DNA of 30,560 nucleotides, taken from Seison nebaliae (lineage: Eukaryota; Rotifera; Pararotatoria; Seisonacea; Seisonidae). The stretch is taken from the NCBI GenBank assembly GCA_023231475.1, contig JALJEE010003163.1, positions 1 through 30,560 of the forward strand, read 5' to 3'. Shown here piece by piece: positions 19,927 to 30,244 of this stretch (position 1 is the stretch's first letter; every line of letters begins with the position of its first letter). The notes beneath the pieces are model-generated. The model was given only the letters and a program-made list of their open reading frames with translations, did no database searches and was not told the origin of the DNA. Made by a program: the position numbers and the translations under genes.

Positions 19927-21012
19927 CTGAACGAACTTCAATTGTTATTAAAACGAACTAGGGAAAAATGTCTGAACGAAATAAATTAAAAATTATTTTA
20001 TTTTCAGTCGAAATTTATAGGAGAATTATAAAGAAATAAATATTCTTTTTGGAATTAGAAAATCCATTGCTTATACAAAATTAAAATTGTCTTATCTATT
20101 GAACAATATGTGTCTCACATACGTTCACTATGAATATATTGGATGTATGTATGTGAGGAATATGAGGATTGCACGAACCTCTTTCCTGCTTCCTTACTAA
20201 ATTGACATATATTATATTAAATAATGTGTTGCTCGTCCACACAATGAAGTCTTTTATGGATCCCAAAAAGAAATACAAACTGAAAATTAGTTTTCTTTAA
20301 GTCTCATCTATTCATTTAATAAAAAATTGAAAACTAAATTATAGGATAAGGAATTATTTTCAATAAATTTATTCCACTATCAACAGTTCAGTAAATATAC
20401 ACATAATATCTTTCTCCTTTTTAAAGTGTGCATTATTACAGTAAGAAGGAGTTATTTGAAATAGAAATATAATTCAAATTTAAGATCTCATGGTGTGCCA
20501 ATGTAAAATTATTAAAATTACATCTGTCCCTTTCAATTTGAAATATAATAATAATTATTATATTTTATTTACGTATGAAGTTGAAATGAACTCCGTTGGA
20601 CGTACGTTGTCTGTTGTTTAATCTTCCACATTCTCTCATCATAATCACATTCCAATGAATTTAATAGTTCAACTCAATCTCCATTATGAGTGGAAAATAA
20701 CAATTATATAAAGAGTATTCAACAAATCTTTGTATAACATCTTTATAATTATAATTCAACAAAATTATATTGAAAATACACTAACATTTAATAATATAAT
20801 ATAATAATAGTCCAGTAATAAATTCTAATGTTGGATGAATTGATTGAATGAAATGAATTATTATTACAATAATGAAATTTACTTTACTATATATTTATAG
20901 TATATTTGTGTTATCTCTTAAAAATTAGATTTAAAATAGCAATCTAATATAAAATTTTCTGTTTTTTTAATTTGTCAATTACTTTTTATTTACAAGAAAG
21001 CAATAAAAAAAA
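19927..21012. other. Intergenic region, very A+T-rich
   Basis: No gene supported. A 60-codon minus-strand frame at 20096-20278 overlaps a short ATGT/ATGTG repeat and shows no features. From about 20500 the sequence is dominated by AATAAT and TATAAT low-complexity runs. Poly(A) signals for RCL1 (AATAAA complements) probably lie near 20990-21010. Confidence 0.45.
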
Positions 21013-22504
21013 TTAATGAGCAATGCGATTCATATTCTCGAATCCCGTACCACGACATCGAACGTGTATCCAGTTGGGCGATCCCGTATTTAATTTCTCA
21101 TTTTCTAAAGTAAGAAAAGAATCGGCAAATTTCGCATCGATCACGTTCTTAAATTTCTCATATTTTTCGATTTGTCTTTGTTTGTTAATCGTTTCGAAAT
21201 GAAATTTCTTCTGTGCAATTTCATCGATTAATCGAAGGAGATCTATAGAGAATTTAGTTGGTTCACTAATCAGAACGTCAGTCACTTGGTCTGATGGTGA
21301 TAGTGCCATGAATAATAGATGGATCCATTGAGTTCGAATATCAATCGATCCATTCTGGTAAATGTGAGAATATAAACGATTTACAACATTTACAGCAATC
21401 TCTTCGACGGACAATGGAAACTCTACAAATTTCTCCAAAGTTTTCTTTTTTAATTTCTCTTTCTCTTCTTCTTCATCTACTTCTTCTTCTTCTTCTTCAT
21501 TTACATCTCGTTTCATTACTCGCAGAATTGGTTTCGACGTAGCTGATGCAGTGTAAGTGATTCCATTTCGAGTTTCTGCAAATAGAACTATTCCATAACC
21601 TGGTGAGATTTCTCTTTTATCTTTTGGTTTCTTTGATTTTTTCGGAAGGATATTAATATAGACATCTTTCGTCAATTTGAGTAAATGTTCTTTGACACTA
21701 TCAATCAACATGTGAGCCATATTATTAGCCATGTTATGAACGAAGACATATCCTCGAATTCTCTTTATTTTTTCAGGAATTTTCATTGGTTGTGGAACGA
21801 GACGATTTTTCGTTTCACATTCTAACACCAACTGCCCATTACCGTTCGGCCACATTCCATAAGAATTAGTTTTAATTTTAATAAACTCTTTATCAGGCAA
21901 TGGTAAGAAATTGTTCATAATCATGTGTAATTGCATTTCCAATTCTTCAGGCTAAAGTTAATTAAAATAATCTTTAAAGAAGAAAAAATATCAAGAAACT
22001 GTTGGATCGATGTTATCATGAGTTACACAATTAATAAAATTACATTTGACAGATGATGATGAGAAGACACATAAGGGAAAGAGGAATTCAATGAAATATC
22101 CCACACTTCTCTCACTGTCTCTCAAATCCACTTCAATATTCCCACCACAAAGTGATCCTGGAAAATAAACGATTCTTGTTCCTTAAATAATTTATAAGAA
22201 ATGTTTTTGAATTTTAGAAAAAAGAATCAAACCTGATTTGTTTACTTCGATTTGTGAACCGTTTGAAAGTTCATCGATAATTACTAATAATTTCATTTCA
22301 TAATCTAATTGGACAGTTTCACAAAATTCAAATTTCAAAATAAATTCAATATTATCAAAATTAGAAACTTTTTAGTCCGATGAAATCGTCAGAATTACAT
22401 CGAATGTTTTGAATGATAATCGGTCGTCGAAATAAGGATGAAAGGATTAGTCGTTGTCGAAATGATTCCTCACCAGAATAATTGATGAAACGTTTATTTC
22501 CCAT
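21013..22504 (-). CDS. RCL1: RCL1, RNA 3'-terminal phosphate cyclase-like protein, four exons
   Basis: Exons 22504-22369, 22304-22233, 22157-22000 and 21951-21013 (introns 64, 75 and 48 nt) join exactly in frame to 434 residues. Landmarks: INYSGEESFRQRLILSSLFR (human YAGCNFLRQRLVLSTLSG), DELSNGSQIEVNKSG (human DKITNGSRIEINQTG), CGGNIEVD, then VGYFIEFLFPL. The C-terminal half has SPGYGIVLFAETRNGITYTA, VNRLYSHIYQNGSID, a LLFMALSP block and RCRGTGFENMNR. RCL1 is a catalytically inactive cyclase relative needed for 18S rRNA processing with BMS1 in the nucleolus. It is longer than the ~373-residue human protein, partly through an acidic insert (EEEEEEVDEEEEKEK) at about residue 277-293. Divergent from HIRA. 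Confidence 0.9.
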
Positions 22505-22692
22505 CTCTTATGCTAATTAGAGGATTAGAAGAATAATTGAGAGAAAAAACGAGACACTTTTCAAAACTAAAAATTTGAATTTTTTGAAATTAAATTTTAT
22601 TTTATTCATTGAAAATTTACGACAAGTCTTTCAAAATTTTCAATTATTAAATTTCCATTTTAAGTTTTATTTTTAAATTGGAAATTGATGAA
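22505..22692. promoter_or_regulatory. Bidirectional promoter between RCL1 and HIRA
   Basis: The 188 bp between the two divergent start codons, nearly all A+T. It must carry both promoters, but I see no distinctive site in it. Confidence 0.5.
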
Positions 22693-24681
22693 ATGAAAGT
22701 GAGAACATTTATTCTTCATGCGAAAGAATCGATTTATTCGTTTGATGTCGATTGGATCGGATATCGTCTAATAACGGGTGGACAAGATAATCGAGATGGT
22801 TCTAATATCGTCATATGGAATATGATTGAAATAAGTAATTTAACAAATTGGCAAGATGTGGATTTGTCGAAGTTCATTCTAAATCAATTGAAGGCACACA
22901 CCGGATGTGTCAATTGTGTTCGATTTTCGATTAATGGTCAAATGATTGCTTCAGCAGGTGATGATAAATGTGTAATGATTTGGAAATTGATTAATAATAC
23001 GAATATTTTAAATAACAATACCAATGAAAGTTGGACAGTAGTTCATAGTCTACGAACACATCATTCAGATGTGAGTGAAGTAGCCTGGTCGCCAACTATG
23101 CAATATTTCGCATCGGCAAGTGTCGATAATTCTATAATAATTTATAATGTTAATGATAATTTCAAAGTTGTGAGAGAATTGAAGGAGCATGCTGGATTAG
23201 TGAAAGGAATTTGTTGGGATCCATTCGGTGAATTTTTAGCATCTCATTCTGATGATAATACGATGAGAATTTGGAAATGTCGTTCATTTGATTGTGTCTC
23301 ATGTATATCACGTCCATTCCAATCGAATAAACCGTTGACTTATATGTTACGATGTGATTGGAGTGCATCAGGAAGATTTATTTTGACAGGTAATTCTAAT
23401 ACAACTGATTCCATCATATCCGCTAAGATGATCAAACGACGACGAGGATGGACATGTGCAGCTGAAGTAATTGGACATCAACAAGCTATTTGTTGTTGCA
23501 AATTTTTTCCTTTAACAATCAAAAGAAGAATTGTTCAAAAGAACAAATCTAATTTCATCGAAACGGATCTTTTCGCTTTGGGATCATCGGATGGAACGAT
23601 CAGTATTTGGCTTTCTTGTTTATCTAAACCGATAGTTGTCATCGAAGAATTATTTTCTTCATCTGTCATCGACTTGAACTGGTCAAACATTTTCATTATT
23701 CCTCCAACCAAATCAGAAAAAATCGGAAAAGTTGACACTTGTGTAGATTCGGATGAAGAAATGGAGAATAATTGTGAGAAGAAAAATGACAATGATGAAT
23801 TGAAAGATATTTCTCTTCAATTGATTGTGGGAAGTCTAAAAGGAATATTATCAACAATTCTCATCAATTTAGAAGAGATCGATTGTATTTTAGAACTAAA
23901 TAAGGAGAAGAATTTGAATTATTATCAGACTCTCTTTCAAAATTCCATTAAATCGAGAATTCAATTAAAAAAGTTCGAAAATATCGATGGACATGGATTA
24001 AAAGATATTCTTTACAAAGAAGCACAAATGTTATTGAAAGAAGAATTGATCCCACAATCTCAAAAATTAAACAAAACTGATCTGGAACTTTCTGAAAACT
24101 TATCAAAAAAAATCAAATTGAAACGACAAAAATCTGATATTTCTCAATCGTCCAAGAAGAACGGATCGGTGAATGAAAATGTTCAAAATAAAAATATTTC
24201 CATGACAAAAGACGATAGAGATGATAATGAAGAAATATTTGGGCATAAAATCGTCGATATATCGAATTCTCGAAAGGAAACGGTATTTCGTCATAATCGA
24301 TTCTTCATCAAAACGGAGAATGAGAAAGAGCGTGAAGAGATATTAAAAAAGATTTCATATAATGAAAATGATCTCGGGAAATTCAATAACGATAAAGAAT
24401 TATATATCCATCGATTAATTGACGAATATAAACATCGAGAAGAGATGGCGAAATATTTTGTGGGAGAAGAGATGAAGGAAGAGAAGAAGAAAGAAGAGAA
24501 ATTGACAATGAAAGATATGGAGGATATGATTCGTGCGCAAGTTATGAAAAGAAATAAAGAAATTACAGAATCGACTATCGAATCGAATGTTGAAGATTCG
24601 TTAAAGAGGAAAGAAATGTTGGAGGACATAAAGAAAACTTATAATAGATTCAGCGATGCATATCTCTTATCTCTTTCTTAA
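22693..24681 (+). CDS. HIRA: HIRA histone chaperone subunit, lacking the usual C-terminal domain
   Basis: A single exon from ATG 22693 (MKVRTF, matching the MKLL start of HIRA) encodes 662 residues; human HIRA has 1017. A seven-blade WD40 propeller occupies residues ~1-400: TGGQDNRDGSNIVIWNM, HTGCVNCVRFS...SAGDDKCVMIWK, HHSDVSEVAWSP...SASVDNSIIIY, HAGLVKGICWDPFGEFLASH, GHQQAICCCKFFP, SSDGTISIWLSCLSKPIVVI, and SSVIDLNWS...LIVGSLKG. HIRA deposits histone H3.3 independently of replication. After residue 400 comes a long Lys/Glu/Asn-rich coil with no recognisable ASF1-binding B domain or HIRA C-domain; it ends in YNRFSDAYLLSLS. The intronless structure of such a long gene is unlike CEP78 or DCST. 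Identity is certain from the WD40 part; the tail is novel. Confidence 0.92.
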   Translation: MKVRTFILHAKESIYSFDVDWIGYRLITGGQDNRDGSNIVIWNMIEISNLTNWQDVDLSKFILNQLKAHTGCVNCVRFSINGQMIASAGDDKCVMIWKLINNTNILNNNTNESWTVVHSLRTHHSDVSEVAWSPTMQYFASASVDNSIIIYNVNDNFKVVRELKEHAGLVKGICWDPFGEFLASHSDDNTMRIWKCRSFDCVSCISRPFQSNKPLTYMLRCDWSASGRFILTGNSNTTDSIISAKMIKRRRGWTCAAEVIGHQQAICCCKFFPLTIKRRIVQKNKSNFIETDLFALGSSDGTISIWLSCLSKPIVVIEELFSSSVIDLNWSNIFIIPPTKSEKIGKVDTCVDSDEEMENNCEKKNDNDELKDISLQLIVGSLKGILSTILINLEEIDCILELNKEKNLNYYQTLFQNSIKSRIQLKKFENIDGHGLKDILYKEAQMLLKEELIPQSQKLNKTDLELSENLSKKIKLKRQKSDISQSSKKNGSVNENVQNKNISMTKDDRDDNEEIFGHKIVDISNSRKETVFRHNRFFIKTENEKEREEILKKISYNENDLGKFNNDKELYIHRLIDEYKHREEMAKYFVGEEMKEEKKKEEKLTMKDMEDMIRAQVMKRNKEITESTIESNVEDSLKRKEMLEDIKKTYNRFSDAYLLSLS

Positions 24682-24865
24682 TTATTTATTCTAATAAAAG
24701 TGTAACATATTCTACTTTCCATTATCTTTTCTTCAATATCATTATCGTACAAATGACCGAATGGTATTTGACATAAATCGTTAAACAACCGTTAAAAACA
24801 ACGAAATTGATCAAAGTAAAATTATTTTTATAAAAATCATATATTCATATATTATTTCGTTTATA

Positions 24866-25158
24866 ATGATATTCAACATACTGAATGGGAATGTTATAAT
24901 GGAATTTTTGATTTGTCAAAATAATTTACATTTAATGAAAAAATTTAATAATTAGAAAATTTTAATTGGAAAATTTAAAAATTTTTCAGGTAACTTCCTC
25001 GTGTGAGAAGGAAAGCTCAATATTTGATCGAAAGTTCAGTGAAATTATTGCCCTTCATCATGAATATGATCGACGTCCTCACCAGGTCAGTGAGTGAAAC
25101 TCTGTTTTAAAAGTGTTAAGTAATGTTAGGTTCTCTGTTGCAGAGAAACTTATTTTAA
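24866..25158 (+). CDS. Possible 45-aa microprotein, three exons
   Basis: Exon 24990-25085 stays open, has a good acceptor (ATTTTTCAG) and donor (CAG|GTCAGT), and encodes a protein-like stretch, ESSIFDRKFSEIIALHHEYD then RRPHQ. A phase-0 first exon 24866-24892 (MIFNILNGN) and a last exon 25144-25158 (RNLF, stop) after a 58-nt intron ending TCTGTTGCAG complete it. The first intron (97 nt) is longer than the local norm. No known family. It could instead be a 5' untranslated exon of arginine kinase, which starts 238 bp further on. Confidence 0.35.
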
Positions 25159-25396
25159 TAATAAAATGGACTTCGAAATAAATTTTCTCGTTTAACTTTG
25201 TCTTTAATTGTCTTTTAATGAAATGACCGTTTACATCATTTCATTTATATTATAACGTAATATAATTTTATATCATTTTATACAAATCATTTATAGTTGT
25301 CAATTTCTAATTTGTATCTCTATAAAAATTGTTAATCAATTAACTTGTTCACCTGAAATTTCTATAGACTTTATATATAATCTGATAATTTGAAGA

Positions 25397-26585
25397 ATGA
25401 CAGTCACAGATCTTGTAGATTCGGTGAAGAAAATGTTCGTCGCTGAGAACCAAATGAAGAAACCGGTGAAGAAATCGTTAGTTCAGAAGCATTTGGAAAA
25501 TGTCGATATCAACATGTGGGAGATGTTGAGTCGTCGAACGAAGATGGGTTCAACAATAATGGATTGTTGTATGTCAGGTTAAAATGATTATTATCAAATT
25601 TAATTTATTCATATTTGACATAATTAGCTTTGAGGAATCCGGATTCCAATGTCGGATTATATGCTCCAGATGTGGAAGCTTATGATAAATTTAAGGAAAT
25701 TTTCTATCCAGTCATTTCTGATTATCATAAAGTTGATGCTAATACTATTCGCGCATTCCACAATTTGGGAGATCCATCCAAACTAGTTGATCTAGAGAAG
25801 AAATTGGCAATGGGAGTCGTATCTACACGTGTACGTGTTGGTAGAAGTGTTGATGGATATCCGTTGGCATCGAAATTGACACCATCTCAACGATTGGAAT
25901 TAGAGAGTAGAATCCGAGATTCATTGATGGATTTGGATGGAGAATTAAAAGGAACATATTATAGTCTAGTTGACATGACGGAGAAAGAGAAGAAAAAGAT
26001 GATCGATGATCATTTCTTATATGGAGATGGAAATGATCGATTTTTACGAGATGCTGGTGGTTATGAAGATTGGCCGAATGGTCGTGGAATATTCATGAAT
26101 AATGCAAAGAACTTTATTGTTTGGGTGAATGAAGAAGATCACATTCGAATTATTTCGATGGAGAAAGGAGCTTCATTAAAATCAGTTTATGGTCGTCTTG
26201 TCCGAGTTAGTTTCATTTATATCGGATCTTAATAATCTCTCTTAATTCATTTACTAAGGCCATTACGGTAATGGAAAAGAAATTGAAGTTCAGTAAACAT
26301 GAACGATTTGGATATCTCACTTTCTGTCCAACAAACATTGGTACTGCTCTCCGAGCGTCGGTTCATGCTAAATTCCCCAAATTAGCAGCTGCTGGTAAGT
26401 TAGACTCGATGTGCGCTAAATTGGACATGCAACCACGTGGCGTTCACGGAGAACACACCGAATCAGTCGGTGGAGTTTATGATGTGTCTAATAAAATTCG
26501 TATGGGTCGTACCGAATGGGATCTCATCAATGGAATGTGGAATGGTGTGAAGAAGTTATTGGAAGAGGAACAGAAAATGAAATAA
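25397..26585 (+). CDS. Arginine kinase
   Basis: Exons 25397-25577, 25628-26205 and 26259-26585 (introns 50 and 53 nt) give 361 residues, the usual single-domain length (~356). Family landmarks in order: NPDSNVGLYAPD, VVSTRVRVGRSVDGYPL (nucleotide-binding arginines), GELKGTYYSL, DDHFLYGDGNDRFL, NGRGIFMN, the VWVNEEDHIRIISME block, and YLTFCPTNIGTALRASVH with the reactive Cys at about 276. Next come GVHGEHTES, containing the catalytic Glu, and YDVSNKIRMG. It transfers phosphate between ATP and arginine to buffer energy in muscle, nerve and sperm/cilia of invertebrates. The N-terminus carries a few more residues than typical. All catalytic residues visible to me are present, so the enzyme should be active. 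Confidence 0.96.
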
Positions 26586-27030
26586 ATTTTCTACTAATAG
26601 ACAATGAGAATTATTTCATTTGAATCAGCTAATGAAAGGAACAACAATTCAGACGACAACGAAACTAGTAACAATATTTCAGTATCTCTTCATTTCTTGT
26701 CTTTCCGAATGTTTTCCATCATTTACTTCAAACTATTAAAAGTTAAGGATGTATTTTAGATAAATAGAATAATCTTCATTTGTCGATAAGAAAAAAAAGA
26801 AAATTATGAAATTTCCTTTTTTTGAATTATTAAAAAATAAAATTTAAAAATATATTAAACAACTTAAAATTTTTAATATATATGATATCATCAATTTATT
26901 ATACGCTTCCTATTAATCTTGACATCTTATTCTTAAAATTTTTTTAAACTTTGAAATTGAAACTTTAAAAAAAATAAATTGAAGGAGATATACAGGTGAT
27001 ATATCAGTATGTATAATACGAAAAGTTTTA
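26586..27030. other. Convergent 3' spacer
   Basis: A+T-rich gap between the 3' ends of arginine kinase and MRPS7. No gene or repeat is seen; a small GATATA...TATATC dyad is present near 26985-27005. Confidence 0.45.
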
Positions 27031-27822
27031 TTAAGACCAACGGAAATGTGCAAAAGCACGATTGGCTTCTGCCAATTTATGTAATTCGTTTTTCTTTCTA
27101 ATACTTTTTCCTTTCATATTGGTTGCATCAATTAACTCGTCTGATAATGTGTCGTAGATTCTGGTGTTCGAATCTTTATCTTTCGCCGTTTCAATTATCA
27201 TTTTGATTGCGCGAAATGTTGCCTGTTTCTCGTTAATGGGCTCAGGTACCTGATACGAAATTCCACCTTTTCTGATAAGAACAATTCGCATAATCGGCGA
27301 AACGTTTTCAATCGCTCGTTTCAAAATTTTTCTGGGATTTAATTCAATCAACTTTCTTTCTTCATCCGATTTCGCTTCTTTCCATTTTTTCAACTGTTTC
27401 AATTTTATTCTAAAAAACGTCTAACTAAAATGAAAAATCTTTTAATGAGAATCCTTGAAAAACTTCTTCCATTGCAATTTCTGCGGCTCCACGTTTTCCT
27501 TCTTCCATCATGACACCAATAAATTTCCTTTAAAAATTATTATGTCCAGAAAAATAAAATGATGGAAGAACTCTACAATTTTATCATACGTTAATGATGG
27601 GTGCTCGGAGATAGAAGGTGGTTTAATCGGAGAAAATTTTCGAACGTCATTCGAATCAATCGATGACAATTCATTAACATTTAGAGTTGGCTCCTGAAAC
27701 GCATCACTATAAATGCTGTACGGCCGAACACTTAACCTTTTAATTACAGTCAATTAATTTGGAGGTTTAAAAAAGTTTTAGGAAAACTTGCATATTCTTG
27801 GAAATCGAATAATTTTATTCAT
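27031..27822 (-). CDS. MRPS7: Mitochondrial ribosomal protein S7 (uS7m), four exons
   Basis: Exons 27822-27788, 27736-27572, 27527-27464 and 27420-27031 (introns 51, 44 and 43 nt) join in frame to 217 residues (human 242). The N-terminus MNKIIRFPRICKLSVRPYSI is basic and free of acidic residues, a good mitochondrial targeting sequence. The S7 domain reads KFIGVMMEEGKRGAAEIAME, FFRIKLKQLKKW, ERKLIELNPRKILKRAIENV, and SYQVPEPI. It closes with IRKKNELHKLAEANRAFAHF then RWS, matching the HDLHKMAEANRALAHYRW end of MRPS7. The protein binds the 3' domain of the small-subunit rRNA in mitochondria. The first exon is tiny (35 nt) and would be missed by an ORF search. Confidence 0.9.
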
Positions 27823-28107
27823 TATCAATGTATCAAAGCTGAAAATTTAGTTTAATTTTGATTAATGAACTAATATGATTTTGTTTATAATTTGAATATT
27901 TCTCGAAGGATTTCTTCAACTACATTCGCATTAACCTAATACTTTTGAGGTTTTATCAAAGATAGTTATAGTCATAATTTTTGTTTAATTAACTATTTTC
28001 ATGCATTAACGAAGACATTTCCATAAGAGTTCAGTTTTTTCTCTTAAGTTTGAAAACTGTTGTTCAAATTAAAACTCTTTACAATATAAAATGCCCATGG
28101 ATAGAAT
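27823..28107. other. Intergenic spacer
   Basis: A+T-rich sequence upstream of MRPS7; I see nothing in it. Confidence 0.4.
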
Positions 28108-28524
28108 TTATCCCCCAACCAATCCTTTCTTAGAATATCTTATCGTTTGGAGTCTAATTAGTAGAATCTTAGAAACTAATAGTAAATCAATATCAATTGA
28201 GCCATATTCTTTTTAGAAAGTTCACCGAACAGTACCTGTTAATATATACCAGGCAATTAAGATGTTCTCTTTGATATTAAGTATCAGACAATGGTCCTCT
28301 TTAACAAAGTCTCTTAACAATTTCCAATGAATTTTTTGAACATCTTCTTCAATATGCGTTTTCTTCAACAAGTTTGTTCGAACAAAATGGTGCTCTCTGA
28401 ACTTTGAATGATTTATATTTAATAAAATTGCTATACATACAATATATTTAAGTATATTGTACAGTATTATTGTCCACCGACATCTTTTTCGAATATTGTT
28501 CATATAATTTTCACCAACATTCAT
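28108..28524 (-). CDS. Hypothetical 118-aa protein with one membrane segment
   Basis: Exon 28524-28236 and, after a 60-nt GT-AG intron, exon 28175-28108 join in frame. The product has a basic N-terminus (NNIRKRCR), one hydrophobic segment at about residues 18-36 (TIILYNILKYIVCIAILLN), then a hydrophilic part with TNLLKKTHIEEDVQKIHWKL and a second, weaker hydrophobic stretch. I do not recognise it. Splice-site quality is moderate and the gene could be spurious; the single long first exon of 96 codons in this A+T-rich DNA is the main support. Confidence 0.4.
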
Positions 28525-28595
28525 TTAACAATTCTTTTCAATTAGATACGAACAATAGAGCATATAAATGAACTGACATTGTCTGTCGATCAATA

Positions 28596-28638
28596 GTTTA
28601 GAGTCTAAACTTACAATTAATTAATTAATTGTTAGACT
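28596..28638. repeat. Nested palindromes
   Basis: GTTTAGA-G-TCTAAAC (28596-28610) is a perfect dyad; a 20-bp palindrome of AATT repeats follows at 28613-28632. AGTCTAA (28602-28608) can pair instead with TTAGACT (28632-28638), so two competing hairpins are possible. Confidence 0.55.
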
Positions 28639-28873
28639 TTACACAAACAAGCGTTATTGTAAAATAAATTATGTTCATGAATAAATTGTCTTTCATTTTT
28701 TTTTAAATTTGTTCTTTCAACATTTTGCAAAGTTTCAACTACTGTTCAGATTTTAGAGTTCTTAGCTGTTCTATATAGAACTGACGTGAGTTCTGAATAT
28801 GGAAACTGGCGAGCCTTAAGTAATAGATCGTTAGTGAACGAGTAGTATTAATAAAAATAGTAAGTATATTTGT

Positions 28874-30049
28874 GTGAAGTATATATCTACTTTAACCGCT
28901 ATCGAATCAGTCATCGCTTCTACTGGACACATCGGCTTTATTATTGGTGGCGATTTCAACTGCGACATCGGGGATTCTTCGCCTGCTTCCTCTCGATTGT
29001 TCCAATTTACTTCATATTCTCATTCTCATTTTGTCGATTACGAATGGTGCAATCGTAATTCCTTCACATTTAAGGCTCACAATGGGAGTTCATGGATCGA
29101 TCATTTTATCGTCAGCGACAACCTAAGAGACTCCATCTTCGACTGTAATATTCTGATCGATTCTCACTTTCCCTGTGTGTTGCACCATCTTCCCATCTCC
29201 CTGATCTTGTCTCATTCATCAACATCTCACAATCTCGTTCACAATCAGCCGTGTGACTTCGTTTCTCCGTACCGAACTAAATACTATTGCGATACTATTA
29301 CTTTCACCCCAAATTACATTGCCCCCCAAAAAAAAAAAATTGAAGAGAAAAATGAGATTTTAAGGGGTTTTTCCTCATTGAAAATAAGCGAAACTAGGGT
29401 TGGTTCAAGTTCTATTGCCAAATTTGTCCTCCACTATCTTTCTCGGTTCAACTATTGATTTCTATCCTCCGTTGCGTTAGATCATATTCGCAACAAATTA
29501 TGCAAAGCCTTCTTCTCTTTCTCTCCCAAAACGAAACTCCCTCTTCTAAAATCACGTTTACAGCTTTTTAAGAGTCTAGTTCTTCCCTTATACTCTCTGA
29601 AAACGATTTTCTTATGCAGTCAATGCTCGTTCTTGTCTTTTGACCGCGCTTACAATCGGCTTATTAGGCGATTAGTTTGTTGTTTTCACAGATGTAAACG
29701 TTCTCTGCTTTTCGCAACAGTCGGTCTTCTTCCCCTACCCATTCTCTTCTCCCCTCGAGTTTTTACTGTTATCGACAAAATCACCGAATCTAATTTCCAC
29801 ATTTCTCATCTCACAAACGCTAATCTTTTTCAGAATCGATCAATCTTTTCACATACCCTCCGGTATTACGGTTTGTCTCATAATATGAGTCTACAAAATT
29901 TCAGAGATTTCACTTTCTCTTACGACCCCTCAGAATCTATGTCAATCGATCTGGAATCTCTCGCGGAATTACACCGATTGATCAATATTGGCGAAGATCA
30001 AAATTTCTTTACTGTATTTTCTTTTTTATCTCGTCGGGAATTTGATTGA
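28874..30049 (+). pseudogene. Non-LTR retrotransposon remnant, copy C (endonuclease joined to post-RT region)
   Basis: Frame 28874-29458 shows an APE-type endonuclease fragment: FIIGGDFNCDIGDSS, a SWIDHFIVSDNL block and DSHFPCVLHHLPISL; the usual SDH before LPI has degenerated. Downstream the sequence passes straight into a region typical of the segment after the RT: HIRNKLCKAFFSFSPKTKLP, LLKSRLQLFKSLVLPLYSLK, and, in frame 29633-30049, FDRAYNRLIRRLVCCFHRCK then RSLLFATVGLLPLPI. The whole RT domain is missing between them, and the 5' end is truncated. A 90-bp insertion sits at 29324-29413. A (TAA)n-like run follows the last open frame. It is probably the same broad element type as copies A and B. 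Confidence 0.75.
29324..29413 (+). mobile_element. 90-bp insertion flanked by ATTGCC direct repeats, copy 2 of the dispersed repeat
   Basis: Direct repeats ATTGCC at 29318-29323 and 29414-29419 flank 90 bp that interrupt the endonuclease remnant. The insert matches the reverse complement of 2943-3020. It begins with a C/A homopolymer run and contains AATGAG (17-nt loop) CTCATT. Being a multiple of three it leaves the surrounding frame open. It looks like a very small non-autonomous element with a 6-bp target-site duplication, though the short TSD could be chance. Confidence 0.6.
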
Positions 30050-30240
30050 TAAATAATAATAATAATATTGTTATTCCCGTTAATTTTAATAATCCAATCT
30101 TGAATCATCCATGTTTGATCCGATTTAGTTCATTTCCCTGTTGATATTTCGAACTTGTTGCTTCCGATCCTCTTACATTTTCAACATCATAAAAAAAGAT
30201 TTTCATTATTTTGAACGAAATTTTTGGATGATTTTTGGGG
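30050..30240. other. 3' flank of retrotransposon copy C
   Basis: Starts with AATAATAATAATAATATTG, a TAA-type simple repeat such as ends some LINEs, and continues as unrecognised sequence. No gene seen. Confidence 0.4.
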
Positions 30241-30244
30241 TGTC

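Noticed and set aside
20096-20278. Minus-strand 60-codon frame
   Set aside because: Overlaps an ATGT-type simple repeat and shows no recognisable feature.
23535-24629. Minus-strand Ser/Phe-rich frames across HIRA
   Set aside because: Shadows of the Lys/Glu-rich HIRA tail on the opposite strand.
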